A DNA stretch of 64,000 bases from Streptomyces sp. 35G-GA-8 (GTDB lineage: Bacteria; Actinomycetota; Actinomycetes; Streptomycetales; Streptomycetaceae): assembly GCF_023534745.1 (NCBI RefSeq), contig NZ_JAMHJQ010000009.1, positions 310,001 through 374,000 of the forward strand, written 5' to 3'. The notes under the pieces were generated by a model, which made no database searches, was not told the DNA's origin, and saw only the letters and a list, made by a program, of their open reading frames with translations. The first letter of the stretch is position 1, and each line of letters starts with the position of its first letter. A program made the position numbers and the translations under genes. Shown in pieces: positions 8,357-16,544 of the stretch.

Positions 8357-10840
8357 TTACTCGCCGGGGTGAGCGAGTTCGATGTCGTGCCCGTCGACCC
8401 CGCGCCCGGTGACCGTCAACGAGCCCGCCACCGGCGGGTAGCCGGTCGCGATGACCGTGTACTCGCCCGAGTCCAGATCGGCGAAGGCGTACGCCCCGTC
8501 CTCCCCGGTCGTCGCCGTCGCGACCACGTTTCCGGCCGCGTCGACCAGCGTCACCCGGGCGTCGTGCGCCGGGCGGCGGGCCGCGCCCGCCCTGACCGTG
8601 CCCTGGACCAGGGCGCCGGAGAGGAGGACGGCCTCGACACGCGTGACGCCCTGGCCGGCTATCTCCACCGGCAGGGCCAGCGGACGGAAGCCCGCGGCGT
8701 TCACCGCGACGGTCACATATCCGGGGACCAGCTCACTGAAGCCGAACTCGCCCTGCTCCGACGACTTCCCGGTGGCCAGCACATCGCCGCGCACGTCGGT
8801 CACGATCACCATCGCGCCCTCGATCGGGTACCCGCCGTCCGCGGCGCGCACGGCACCGGTGAGACCGCTCGTACCGGAGAGCAGGATGTCGTACGAGACC
8901 GGTCCGTCCCCGACGACCACCGTGGACGCCTGCGGCTGGAAGCCGTCGGCGGAGGCGATCAGTACGTACGAGCCCGCGCCCGGCGCGTCCAGGACATAGC
9001 CGCCGTCGGACTGGGCGACCGAGCGGGCCAGCTGCCGGCCGCCCAGGGAGATCAGGGTGACGGCGGCGCGGGGCACCGGCGTGCCCTCGGAGCCGAGCAC
9101 CACACCCTGTACGGCGGTGCCCGGCGGGGGTGCCGCCGCCAGGGACGGCGTCGTTCCGGACAGCGCCGGTATCGCGCCGTTCGCCGCGGTCGGAGCGGTC
9201 GGAGCGGTCGGCGTGCTCGTCACGGCGGGAGCCGCGACCTCCGCCGTCTCACCGCCGGCCCGCGACTTCAGCGCGACCTCCTTGATGAAGAGCGTCAGCA
9301 GCAGCGCGACCAGCGCGGCCGGTGCCGAGTAGAGGAAGACATCGCCGACGCCATGGCCGTACGCCACCTCCATGACCGTCCGCAGCGGCGCGGGCAGCGT
9401 GTCCAGGTTCGGGATGGCGCCGCCACCGGTGCCCCCGTGGCCCAGGGCCGCACCCTGCGGACCGAGGTCGGCCAGCCCCTCCTTGACGTAGTGCGTGACC
9501 CGGTTTCCGAGCACCGCGCCCAGCGCCGAGACACCGACCGCACCGCCCAGCGAGCGGAAGAAGGTGACGGTCGAGCTGGCGGCGCCGAGGTCCTCGGGGG
9601 AGACCTGGTTCTGTGTGCACAGGACCAGGTTCTGCATCATCATGCCGACGCCGAGACCCATCAGCGCCATGTAGATCGCCATGTGCCAGTACGGGGTGTC
9701 GTACCGGAGGGTGCCCAGCAGCCCGAGCCCGGCAGTCACCAGCACACCACCGCTGACCAGCCAGACCTTCCAGCGTCCCGTCTTGGTGATGATCATGCCG
9801 GAGACGGTGGAGGAGATGAACAGACCACCGATCATCGGGATGGTCATGACCCCGGACATCGTCGGCGACTTGTCGCGCGCCAGCTGGAAGTACTGGCTGA
9901 AGAAGACCGTGCCGGCGAACATCGCGATACCGACGAAGAGCGAGGCCAGTGAGGCCAGCGTGATCGTGCGGTTACGGAAGAGCCGCAGCGGGATGATCGG
10001 CTCGCGTGCCTTGGACTCGACGAGGATGAACGCGGCGCCGAGCACCACCGACCCGCCGACCATGGCGTACGTCTGCCAGGAGATCCAGTCGTACTTGTTG
10101 CCCGCGAAGGTGACCCAGACCAGCAGCAGTGAGACGGCCGCGCTGATGAAGAAGGCCCCGAACCAGTCGACCTTGACCCCTTCGCGCTTGATGACCGGGA
10201 GCTTCAGGGTCTTCTGGAGCACGATCAGCGCGATGACGGCGAACGGGACGCCGACGTAGAAGCACCAGCGCCAGCCCAGCCAGGTGGTGTCGGTGATGAC
10301 ACCGCCGAGCAGCGGGCCGCCGACGGTGGCGACGGCGAAGGTCGCGCCGAGGTAGCCGCTGTACCGGCCGCGCTCGCGCGGCGCGATCATCGCGGCCATG
10401 ACTATCTGGGCGAGGGCGGAGAGACCGCCGACGCCGATGCCCTGGACCACCCGGCAGGCGATCAGCATCCCGGCGCTCTGCGAGAGGCCGGCCACGATCG
10501 AGCCCGAGACGTAGATGACCAGGGCTATCTGAACCAGGAGCTTCTTGCTGAAGAGGTCGGAGAGCTTGCCCCACAGCGGCGTGGTCGCCGTCATCGCCAG
10601 CAGCGACGCGGTCACCACCCAGGTGTAGGCGCTCTGTCCGCCGCCCAGGTCGGAGATGATCTCCGGCAGCGCGTTGGAGACGATCGTCGACGACAGGATC
10701 GCGACGAACATGCCCAGAAGCAGCCCGGAGAGCGCCTCCATGATCTGACGGTGTGACATCGGCGCGCCGGTCGCGGGGGCGGCGCCGCCCCCGTGCTTGG
10801 CGTGGACGCCCCGCACACCCGTTGGTGTGGTCGTAGCCAT
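8357..10840 (-). CDS. DHA2-family MFS transporter fused to three carboxypeptidase-regulatory-like repeats
   Basis: Residues 30-535 of this 827-aa protein are a 14-helix DHA2 efflux pump (LSSTIVSNALPEIISDLGG, LWGKLSDLFSKKLLVQIALV, VQGIGVGGLSALAQIVMA, GPLLGGVITDTTWLGWRWCF). After an Ala/Thr/Pro linker come three tandem domains of about 80 residues: VQGVVLGSEGTPVPRAAVTL, LTGAVRAADGGYPIEGAMVI and VQGTVRAGAARRPAHDARVT. Each ends in a G-Y/F core such as GEYTVIATGY. With the last helix exported, the beta domains would lie on one membrane face, probably cytoplasmic for a 14-helix topology. A MarR regulator lies 13 bp upstream on the same strand, so regulator and pump are probably co-transcribed. Confidence 0.9.
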   Translation of the reverse strand: MATTTPTGVRGVHAKHGGGAAPATGAPMSHRQIMEALSGLLLGMFVAILSSTIVSNALPEIISDLGGGQSAYTWVVTASLLAMTATTPLWGKLSDLFSKKLLVQIALVIYVSGSIVAGLSQSAGMLIACRVVQGIGVGGLSALAQIVMAAMIAPRERGRYSGYLGATFAVATVGGPLLGGVITDTTWLGWRWCFYVGVPFAVIALIVLQKTLKLPVIKREGVKVDWFGAFFISAAVSLLLVWVTFAGNKYDWISWQTYAMVGGSVVLGAAFILVESKAREPIIPLRLFRNRTITLASLASLFVGIAMFAGTVFFSQYFQLARDKSPTMSGVMTIPMIGGLFISSTVSGMIITKTGRWKVWLVSGGVLVTAGLGLLGTLRYDTPYWHMAIYMALMGLGVGMMMQNLVLCTQNQVSPEDLGAASSTVTFFRSLGGAVGVSALGAVLGNRVTHYVKEGLADLGPQGAALGHGGTGGGAIPNLDTLPAPLRTVMEVAYGHGVGDVFLYSAPAALVALLLTLFIKEVALKSRAGGETAEVAAPAVTSTPTAPTAPTAANGAIPALSGTTPSLAAAPPPGTAVQGVVLGSEGTPVPRAAVTLISLGGRQLARSVAQSDGGYVLDAPGAGSYVLIASADGFQPQASTVVVGDGPVSYDILLSGTSGLTGAVRAADGGYPIEGAMVIVTDVRGDVLATGKSSEQGEFGFSELVPGYVTVAVNAAGFRPLALPVEIAGQGVTRVEAVLLSGALVQGTVRAGAARRPAHDARVTLVDAAGNVVATATTGEDGAYAFADLDSGEYTVIATGYPPVAGSLTVTGRGVDGHDIELAHPGE

Positions 10841-10853
10841 TGAATTCCTTGTC

Positions 10854-11339
10854 TTACGTCTCTTGCCGCATGGGTGTACGGGTGTACGAGTCTTGGTAGC
10901 GCCAGTCCCGGCAGTCGCCGAAGCTGTTGCGCAGCCGCTCCAACATCGTGGCCAGCTGCCCGACCTCGTCGTCGGTCCAGTCGTCGAGCGTCCGTGCGAA
11001 CATCTCGGTCGTCCGCCGGGCGAGCTCGTTGATCAGCTCCAGGCCCGCCGGGGTGAGCCGCAGGATGCGTGAGCGCTTGTCCGCCGGGTCCGGGGACCGC
11101 TCGATCCAGCCGCGCTCGGCGGCGTGTGCGACATGCCTGCTGGTCACCGACATGTCGACGGCGAGCAGCTCGGCGAGCCGGCTCATCCGCATCTCGCCGT
11201 GCCGGTCGAGCAGGGTCAGTACGGCGGCGGTGCCGGCCGGGCACTCGGCCGGCAGGATGCGCGCCAGCCCCCGTTTGACGGCGCCGATGGCACTGAGCTG
11301 TCGGGCCAGTTCCGCGTACTGACTCTGTGCTGCGGCCAT
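10854..11339 (-). CDS. MarR family transcriptional regulator
   Basis: The 161-aa winged-helix protein shows the MarR core: MRMSRLAELLAVDMSVTSRHVAHAAERGWIERSPDPADKRSRILRL is split by the DPADKRSRI wing, which is diagnostic. I start at the ATG at 11339 because GGGAGG sits 4 bp before it; two more upstream in-frame ATGs lack a ribosome-binding site. It precedes the fused MFS pump by 13 bp and probably represses the pair through the GTTGC-N5-GCAAC sites upstream. The effector is unknown. Confidence 0.88.
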   Translation of the reverse strand: MAAAQSQYAELARQLSAIGAVKRGLARILPAECPAGTAAVLTLLDRHGEMRMSRLAELLAVDMSVTSRHVAHAAERGWIERSPDPADKRSRILRLTPAGLELINELARRTTEMFARTLDDWTDDEVGQLATMLERLRNSFGDCRDWRYQDSYTRTPMRQET

Positions 11340-11357
11340 GGGCCCTCCCGACATCTT

Positions 11358-11409
11358 GTTGCTTGGGGCAACCATAGAACCATAGAAGCCGTTGGTTGCT
11401 GCAGGCAAA
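11358..11409. promoter_or_regulatory. Two GTTGC-N5-GCAA(C/A) dyads upstream of marR (probable operators)
   Basis: A perfect dyad GTTGC-TTGGG-GCAAC occupies 11358-11372. A second copy with one mismatch, GTTGC-TGCAG-GCAAA, is at 11395-11409, 37 bp away centre to centre. Both precede the minus-strand MarR gene. A direct repeat of CCATAGAA lies between them. The paired dyads are the usual arrangement for MarR autoregulation. Assignment to this MarR is inference. Confidence 0.6.
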
Positions 11410-11464
11410 CGAAAACGGGCTGAGTGGAGTAAAGGAACCCAAAAGGCTTCGCATGGCCGAGGTC

Positions 11465-11680
11465 AATGCCCGGCGCGGGAGCTGTCGCGGAGCTGTCAGC
11501 GGGTCGGTCACGGGGCTGTCAGCGGGTCAGTCGCGGGGCTGTCAGCGGGTCAGTCAGCGGGTCAGTCGCGGGGCTGTCATGTCACGGGCGCTGTCCGGGA
11601 GGGCGTATCGGTCGGGCGTATCAGTCGGGGCGTATCGGCCGGGGCGTATCAGTCGGCGGCGGGCCCGGCGTTGGCCGCGA
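11465..11680. repeat. Intergenic tandem repeats (GCTGTCAGCGGGTCAG and GGGCGTATCAGTC units)
   Basis: At 11490-11585 a unit close to CGGGGCTGTCAGCGGGTCAGT recurs about five times with partial copies. At 11600-11660 a shorter unit, GTCGGGGCGTATC, recurs four times. No convincing protein is encoded. The block separates the divergently placed marR and the small membrane protein gene. It is one of many such short tandem arrays in this window. Confidence 0.7.
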
Positions 11681-11707
11681 TCCGCGCGTTCGCTAGGGTC
11701 CTGGCGT

Positions 11708-11917
11708 ATGGCACACAACCCCCATGCCCCGCAGGGCCCCCAGGGCAATCCCGACCCCGCGGGCAGCACCCAGATGTTCCGTGCGTTCGTCGACGACGGC
11801 GAGCCGCAGCGCCGGCAGGCGCCGCCCCAGCAGAGCGGGCCGAAGGTCGGAGTGATCGTCGGCGTTGTCGCGGCCGTCGTGGTCCTGGCCGTGGTGGCCT
11901 GGCTGGCCTTCGCCTGA
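11708..11917 (+). CDS. Small conserved C-tail-anchored membrane protein
   Basis: The 69-aa protein has a Pro/Gln-rich hydrophilic N-terminal part (MAHNPHAPQGPQG, TQMFRAFVDDGEPQRRQ) and a single C-terminal helix, VGVIVGVVAAVVVLAVVAWL, ending within a few residues of the stop. Streptomyces genomes commonly carry such a protein next to the sigF/sigN region. Its function is not known to me. No Shine-Dalgarno sequence is seen. A TAGGGT hexamer at 11694-11699 sits where the -10 of a leaderless or near-leaderless transcript would be. Confidence 0.75.
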   Translation: MAHNPHAPQGPQGNPDPAGSTQMFRAFVDDGEPQRRQAPPQQSGPKVGVIVGVVAAVVVLAVVAWLAFA

Positions 11918-12040
11918 CCCGGTCCCGAAGCCCGGTTCCGAAGCCCGGTCCCGTAACTCCGCTCCGTCACCCGGTCCGGTCGTTCCGAACCCCGCCCGCG
12001 ACATCGCCCGAGAACGGGCGAGGGGCGGGGTCCGCGGGCC

Positions 12041-12907
12041 TCAGTCCGAGATCAGGCCTTCCCGCAGCTGCGCGAGCGTACGGGTCAGCAGCCGCGAGAC
12101 ATGCATCTGGGAGATGCCCACCTCTTCGCCGATCTGCGACTGGGTCATGTTCGCGAAGAACCGGAGCATGATGATCTGGCGTTCGCGGGGCGGCAGTTTG
12201 GCCAGGAGCGGCTTGAGTGACTCGCGGTACTCGACGCCCTCAAGCGCCATGTCCTCGTAGCCGAGCCGGTCCGCGAGCGAGCCCTCCCCGCCGTCGTCCT
12301 CCGGCGAGGGCGAGTCCAGCGAGGAAGCGGTGTACGCGTTCCCGACCGCGAGACCGTCGACCACGTCCTCCTCCGACACGCCCAGTACGGCGGCGAGTTC
12401 GGGGACGGTCGGCGAGCGGTCCAGCTTCTGTGCCAGCTCGTCGCTGGCCTTCGTCAGCGCGAGACGCAGCTCCTGGAGCCGGCGCGGCACCCGCACCGAC
12501 CATGAGGTGTCCCGGAAGAACCGTTTGATCTCGCCGACGACGGTCGGCATGGCGAACGTCGGGAATTCCACGCCCCGTTCGCAGTCGAACCGGTCGATCG
12601 CCTTGATCAGGCCGATCGTGCCGACCTGGACGATGTCCTCCATGGGCTCATTGCGGCTGCGGAACCGGGCCGCCGCGTAACGCACCAGCGGCAGATTCAG
12701 CTCGATGAGGGTGTCACGTACGTAGGTGCGCTCCGGGCTGTCCTGATCCAGCACGGCGAGCCGCAGGAACAGGGAGCGGGACAGAGTGCGGGTGTCGATG
12801 GCTTCCGGCTGGGACACACGCGGCTGGACCACGTGGTCGAGAGCATCGGGCGCGGGAGCGCTCTTTGTGAGCGTGAGCACCTTCGAGCTGCCCTGTTCTA
12901 CGGACAT
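12041..12907 (-). CDS. sigN: RNA polymerase sigma factor, SigB/SigF/SigG family (tentatively sigN)
   Basis: The 288-aa group 3 sigma factor has region 2 ([37 protein letters not shown]), the region 2.4 segment GEIKRFFRDTSWSVRVPRRLQ, region 3, and the region 4 helix-turn-helix [23 protein letters not shown]. It shares the family with a paralogue 234 bp upstream on the same strand. In Streptomyces coelicolor, as I recall, two such genes lie in this order before tadA and upp (sigN then sigF), hence the tentative symbol. These factors serve sporulation and stress and are usually held by anti-sigma kinases, none of which is adjacent here. GGGGGTGGC precedes the ATG. Confidence 0.85.
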   Translation of the reverse strand: MSVEQGSSKVLTLTKSAPAPDALDHVVQPRVSQPEAIDTRTLSRSLFLRLAVLDQDSPERTYVRDTLIELNLPLVRYAAARFRSRNEPMEDIVQVGTIGLIKAIDRFDCERGVEFPTFAMPTVVGEIKRFFRDTSWSVRVPRRLQELRLALTKASDELAQKLDRSPTVPELAAVLGVSEEDVVDGLAVGNAYTASSLDSPSPEDDGGEGSLADRLGYEDMALEGVEYRESLKPLLAKLPPRERQIIMLRFFANMTQSQIGEEVGISQMHVSRLLTRTLAQLREGLISD

Positions 12908-13016
12908 GCCACCCCCTTGAGGTCGCGGACGGTCGCGTCGGCCGCTCCCGTCGGTGGAACGCAGCCTCCACCTGAATACCGGAGCCGGGAGTGCGGCAAA
13001 CGCGGTTCCAGCAGAA

Positions 13017-13052
13017 TGTCACATGTCGGCAACACGCTGTAGTGACATGTCG
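13017..13052. promoter_or_regulatory. Repeated ACATGTCG motif between the two sigma genes
   Basis: ACATGTCG occurs at 13021-13028 and again at 13045-13052, 24 bp apart. Each is flanked by TGTC or GTG so that longer imperfect dyads form. A third ACATGTC is at 14040-14046, upstream of the second sigma gene. The 234-bp gap holds no gene. The motif may be a shared regulator site, but nothing in the window identifies the protein. Confidence 0.35.
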
Positions 13053-13141
13053 ACAAGTGAGCGCTGGATCCGCCCTGGAAAGAGGGGGTGTGGGGCTTTT
13101 CGAGCGGCGAAAGGGAGTCGAAGTGGGTCTACCCCTGTGGG

Positions 13142-13972
13142 TTACGACTCGATCCGATTTGCGGATCGCAGTCGGGCAAAGCTTCTGGCCAGAAGTCTTG
13201 ACACATGCATCTGAGAAACCCCCAATTCCTGACTGATCTGGGACTGCGTCAGGTTGTTGTAGTAGCGCAGCATCAGGATCCGCTGCTCCCTCTCGGGCAG
13301 CTGTACGAGCAGATGCCGCACCAGATCGCGATGCTCGACCCCGGCCAGCGCCGGGTCCTCGTAACCGAGCCTGTCCAGCAGGCCCGGGAGTCCGTCACCC
13401 TCCTGGGCGGCCTCCAGTGAGGTCGCGTGGTACGAACGCCCCGCCTCGATGCAGGCCAGTACCTCGTCCTCGGAGATCTTCAGCCGCTCGGCGATCTCGG
13501 CGGTCGTGGGGGAGCGGCCGTGCGCCGTCGTCAGGTCCTCGGTCGCGCCGGTGACCTGTACCCACAGCTCGTGCAGTCGACGGGGGACATGGACAGTCCG
13601 CACATTGTCCCGAAAGTAACGTTTGATCTCGCCGACGACGGTCGGCATCGCGAACGTGGGGAACTGAACCCCGCGATCCGGGTCGAACCGGTCGATGGCG
13701 TTGATCAGGCCGATCGTGCCGACCTGGACGACATCCTCCATGGGCTCATTGCGGCTGCGGAACCGGGCCGCCGCATAGCGCACCAGTGGCAGATTCGCCT
13801 CGATGAGCGCTCCGCGCACCCGGGTGTGTTCCTCGCTGCCCGGCTCAAGCCCTTTCAGTTCGGCGAAGAGGACCTGGGTCAGCGCCCTGGTGTCCGCGCC
13901 CCGGCTCTGTGACGTGGGGCGGGGCTCGGTCTCGATCTGGGGCAGCAGTTGAGGCGTAGTACTGGCCGGCAC
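13142..13972 (-). CDS. sigF: RNA polymerase sigma factor, SigB/SigF/SigG family (tentatively sigF)
   Basis: This 276-aa paralogue of the neighbouring sigma factor has identical region 2 sequence over long stretches ([36 protein letters not shown]) and region 4 [23 protein letters not shown]. In Streptomyces SigF is required late in sporulation for spore maturation and pigment. The assignment rests on the family plus the gene order relative to tadA/upp and is tentative. The 175-bp upstream gap is unusually A/T-rich for this DNA (near 14030-14100) and probably holds its promoter. The start is an in-frame ATG (13972) with AGGGGTGGC before it. Confidence 0.85.
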   Translation of the reverse strand: MPASTTPQLLPQIETEPRPTSQSRGADTRALTQVLFAELKGLEPGSEEHTRVRGALIEANLPLVRYAAARFRSRNEPMEDVVQVGTIGLINAIDRFDPDRGVQFPTFAMPTVVGEIKRYFRDNVRTVHVPRRLHELWVQVTGATEDLTTAHGRSPTTAEIAERLKISEDEVLACIEAGRSYHATSLEAAQEGDGLPGLLDRLGYEDPALAGVEHRDLVRHLLVQLPEREQRILMLRYYNNLTQSQISQELGVSQMHVSRLLARSFARLRSANRIES

Positions 13973-14103
13973 GGTGACGCCACCCCTTTGCGGTCGACTA
14001 CGTCAACTCATCCGTCAAAAGCGGTCATAGCATCACAAGACATGTCCACTGTGTGCAAGCACCTGAAAAAACCGTGTTGACGGCAAGATGGAGCAATAAA
14101 CCC

Positions 14104-14132
14104 AAAAGCCCCACACCGAATGGGTGCGGGGC
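14104..14132 (-). terminator. Intrinsic terminator after the Dabb protein gene
   Basis: On the minus strand a 10-bp stem with one mismatch (14132-14123 pairing 14117-14108) with a 5-nt loop is followed directly by TTTTGGGTTT. It lies 16 bp past the stop of the gene at 14148 and just before the sigma gene's promoter region. It therefore insulates the two. Confidence 0.7.
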
Positions 14133-14147
14133 GAGGAGGCGGGAGGC

Positions 14148-14441
14148 TCAGAACTCGTAGTCGGCGATCACCCAGGTGGCGAATTCACGCCACTGCGCGA
14201 CGCCCGCCTGGTGTGCCGGGTGGTCCAGATAGCGCTGGAGCGCATCGTGATCGGCGACCGCCGCGTTGATGGCGAAGTCATAGGCGATCGGGCGGTCGCT
14301 GATGTTCCAGGCGGACTCCCAGACCTCCAGCTCGGGCACCTGCCCGCCGAGCTCCTTGAAGGCCTTCACCCCCGCGACGACACGCGGCTCGTCGCGCGAG
14401 ACACCCTCGTTGAGCTTGAAGAGGACCAGGTGGCGGATCAC
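14148..14441 (-). CDS. Dabb-family (stress-responsive A/B barrel) protein
   Basis: The 97-aa protein begins (M)IRHLVLFKLNEGVSRDEPRVVAGVKAF and contains YDFAINAAVADHDALQRYLDHPAHQAG, the hallmark segments of the dimeric alpha+beta barrel Dabb fold. Plant and bacterial members are stress-linked or act as small cyclases. No catalytic role can be read here. The start is GTG at 14441 with AAGGAG 5 bp upstream; a longer reading frame exists but lacks similarity. It is a single-gene unit ended by the hairpin at 14104-14132. Confidence 0.82.
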   Translation of the reverse strand: MIRHLVLFKLNEGVSRDEPRVVAGVKAFKELGGQVPELEVWESAWNISDRPIAYDFAINAAVADHDALQRYLDHPAHQAGVAQWREFATWVIADYEF

Positions 14442-14547
14442 GGGCACTCCTTGGAGGACGCGGGAAAGAGATAGAGGGCGCGGACCCGGGTGGCGCGGGC
14501 CGGTGGCGTGGGCCGGGGCCGCGGATCGGTCCGTAACGGAGCGTCGG

Positions 14548-14712
14548 TCAGTTGATGAGTTCGGACATGAACTGGCCGACACCCTGAGCGGCGCTGGAGA
14601 TGCCCTCGAACCCTACCTGGACAAGATCGGCGGCCCGGGCAGGCGACGTGATGATCGTGTACAGCACGAAGACGGCGACCGCGTACAGCACTATCTTTCT
14701 CGCTTGCCCCAT
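14548..14712 (-). CDS. Small protein with N-terminal membrane segment
   Basis: The 54-aa protein starts MGQARKIVLYAVAVFVLYTII and continues TSPARAADLVQVGFEGISSAAQGVGQFMSELIN. One N-terminal helix or signal-like segment precedes a short amphipathic helix. GGGAGG lies 9 bp before the ATG. The family is conserved in Streptomyces next to sigF to my recollection. I know of no function. The helix after the membrane segment resembles a phenol-soluble-modulin-like amphipath, but that is only a shape. Confidence 0.7.
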   Translation of the reverse strand: MGQARKIVLYAVAVFVLYTIITSPARAADLVQVGFEGISSAAQGVGQFMSELIN

Positions 14713-14791
14713 GCGCCGCTTCCTCCCCTGTCTTCCCAGTGCGGTCGCGCGTGAGTCTAACCGTATGAACACCTGTGCCCAGAGGTCGCTC

Positions 14792-15049
14792 TCACACACG
14801 ACTCGGCCCCGGGGGCGGGGGCCCACCCGGCCGCTCGATCCGCGCCTGCTCCACCAGCTCCGGATAGGGGTCCTCCTCGTCCAGGTCCGACGCGTGCAGC
14901 GTCATGACCGACCACGGGACCGGACAGGGCGGGGCGTGGTCGGGGTCCGGGCAGAGGATTCTGGTGATCTGCTCCTTGATCTCGTCGGCCTGCTGCCGCG
15001 TGGCATACACGCCCAGCCGCACTTCCCAGATGCTCCGCTCCTCGGACAT
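14792..15049 (-). CDS. Conserved hypothetical protein (85 aa)
   Basis: The sequence MSEERSIWEVRLGVYATRQQADEIKEQITRILCPDPDHAPPC has a beta-alpha pattern, like half of a SPOR or small alpha/beta domain. It ends in a Pro/Gly-rich tail (ERPGGPPPPGPSRV). AGGAGG is 6 bp before the ATG at 15049. It precedes the small membrane protein by 79 bp on the same strand. I assign no function. Confidence 0.65.
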   Translation of the reverse strand: MSEERSIWEVRLGVYATRQQADEIKEQITRILCPDPDHAPPCPVPWSVMTLHASDLDEEDPYPELVEQARIERPGGPPPPGPSRV

Positions 15050-15170
15050 CGCCGGCCTCCTGCTGGCACCCATTGAAGTGAATGACGAAGGACAAAGAAA
15101 AAGAAGTGGACAAAAAGGGGCGGGGGCGAATCGGACGCCTCCCGCCCTTTTCGGACGACCTTTTTGGACG

Positions 15171-15479
15171 CTACCAGACGCGCTTCGCGTCGCAGTGGCG
15201 CTTGTAGTGGTTGGGCGGAACGGGGACGTTCCGCTTGGCGTCGTTGATCGCGGCCTCCTTGGAGTTGCCGCTGCCGTCCGCGCGGTCGTAGCCGATGACG
15301 TTGTTGTCGCTGATGCGAACAATCTGGCACTGGACCGTCGCGTGCCAGGTGCGCTGGATCGAGATCCCGCCCCGGGGAGCGGCCTCGGGGAAGGTCGTGG
15401 CGGAGGCGGCGGGCGCGACGAGGCCGCCGAGGGCGAGGGTCATCGCCCCCACGGTCAGCGCGGTACGGAACTTCTTCAC
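15171..15479 (-). CDS. Small secreted protein
   Basis: The 102-aa protein starts at GTG 15479 with AGGAGG 5 bp upstream. It has a clear Sec signal peptide: (M)KKFRTALTVGAMTLALGGLVAPAASA, cleavage after ASA at about residue 27. The mature part has two cysteines (ATVQCQIV, YKRHCDAK), likely one disulphide, and conserved-looking segments GYDRADGSGNSKEAAINDAK. The family is unknown to me. It is divergent from the lantibiotic immunity operon, and their shared 259-bp gap carries a complex inverted-repeat array that may serve either gene. Confidence 0.72.
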   Translation of the reverse strand: MKKFRTALTVGAMTLALGGLVAPAASATTFPEAAPRGGISIQRTWHATVQCQIVRISDNNVIGYDRADGSGNSKEAAINDAKRNVPVPPNHYKRHCDAKRVW

Positions 15480-15583
15480 GGGGTCCTCCTGGGTTCGGTG
15501 AAGCACGGGACGTGCGTTCTGTGCAGCCGCGGCGCCTCCGACCCTGGCATCCGCACCCGCCGAACGCAGTGGCTGACAGCCGG

Positions 15584-15652
15584 GTTGGCAGTGCGTCGGC
15601 AGGTGGCAGCCGCGGGACTGCCACACCGGCGGACCTGCCACGGACTGCCAAC
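15584..15652. promoter_or_regulatory. Nested GGCAG/CTGCC dyad array upstream of the pspEF-like operon
   Basis: The outer arms GTTGGCAGT (15584-15592) and ACTGCCAAC (15644-15652) are perfect complements. Inside lie GGCAGG/CCTGCC (15598-15603, 15634-15639) and GTGGCAG/CTGCCAC (15603-15609, 15618-15624). The right half reads CCTGCCACGGACTGCCA and recurs upstream of the lantibiotic precursor gene near 23054. The array ends 25 bp before a sigma-type -35 at 15677. It is a candidate binding site for the cluster's LuxR-type regulator. Confidence 0.55.
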
Positions 15653-15676
15653 GACGTACGGTCCGCACCGAGCTCT

Positions 15677-15701
15677 GAACCGACGCGGCCTCCACCGCTA
15701 C
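15677..15701 (+). promoter_or_regulatory. ECF-sigma promoter GAACC-N15-GCTAC before the pspEF-like operon
   Basis: GAACC (15677-15681) and GCTAC (15697-15701) are separated by exactly 15 nt, 38 bp before the ATG at 15739. The identical arrangement occurs on the minus strand at 21332-21356 and, with GATAC, at 22922-22946. As I recall, this is the motif described for the planosporicin sigma factor PspX. Transcription would start around 15707-15709. Confidence 0.75.
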
Positions 15702-15738
15702 GTACTGGTCGTAGCGACCACGACCCCGGAGGAGACCC

Positions 15739-16542
15739 ATGGTGTACGACACGGCCCACCCGCCCCTGGCGGGGCGGCGCGACAACCCCTCGCTGGTGAC
15801 CGTGGTGGGCACGGAACTGGCCCGCAACAAGCGGGGGTTCGTGCCCTGGTACCACCTGCTCGCGCCGATCGTCATCACCGTCCCGCTGTTCCTCGGGGCG
15901 CTCGGCTCCTCCGAGGCGAAGGCCGGACAGACCTTCGAGGTGTTCCGCAATGTGACGCTGGAGTTCTGGGGCGTGCTGGTGCCGATGACGGCCGGGCTCG
16001 CGGCGGCGCTGACGGTCCGCGCCGACCAGGACGCCTGGCGGCTGCTGCTGTCGTACGGCGTCCCGCGCCGCCGGTACTTCATCGGCAAGGTGGCCGCCCT
16101 CGGCGTGCTCGGTCTCGTGTCCTCCACGGTGCTGCTGGTGATGCTGTCCCTGGGCGCGATGATCAGCGGAAAGTTCCCCGGGGCGATGGGGACGGTGGTC
16201 GCGGCGGTCTATCTGCCCTGGCTGGTGGGGCTGTCGATGACGGCCCTGGCCGTGCTGGTGGCGGTGATGTGGGGCACGGGCCCGAGTATCGGAGTGGGTG
16301 TCGCGGGGCTGTTGTGCGGGGCGCTCGTCTCGGACAAGGACTTCTGGTACGCCGTTCCGTTCGCCTGGCCCATGCGGGTGGTGCTGCCGCTGGCCGGGAT
16401 CGGGCCCAACGGGGTGCCGTTGCCCGACGGCAGTCCCGTGACCGCCATGTCGGCGATTCCGCTCGCCGTCGTCCTCGCCGTCGTGCTGACCGCGGTCCTG
16501 CTGGTCGTCGGCAGCGCGCACATGAGCCGTAAGGAGATCTGA
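15739..16542 (+). CDS. Lantibiotic self-immunity ABC transporter permease (PspE-like)
   Basis: The 267-aa protein has about six membrane helices. It opens with a cytoplasmic stretch ending ELARNKRGFVPWYHLLAPI, the form seen in lantibiotic/bacitracin immunity permeases (ABC-2 type; LanE/LanG, BcrB). RADQDAWRLLLSYGVPRRRYFIGK is the typical cytoplasmic coupling helix. GGAGG lies 6 bp before the ATG. The stop is 2 bp from the ATPase start, so the pair is one unit. It would expel or shield the mature lantibiotic at the membrane. The promoter at 15677-15701 puts it under the cluster's ECF sigma factor. The PspE name is by analogy. Confidence 0.82.
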   Translation: MVYDTAHPPLAGRRDNPSLVTVVGTELARNKRGFVPWYHLLAPIVITVPLFLGALGSSEAKAGQTFEVFRNVTLEFWGVLVPMTAGLAAALTVRADQDAWRLLLSYGVPRRRYFIGKVAALGVLGLVSSTVLLVMLSLGAMISGKFPGAMGTVVAAVYLPWLVGLSMTALAVLVAVMWGTGPSIGVGVAGLLCGALVSDKDFWYAVPFAWPMRVVLPLAGIGPNGVPLPDGSPVTAMSAIPLAVVLAVVLTAVLLVVGSAHMSRKEI

Positions 16543-16544
16543 CC

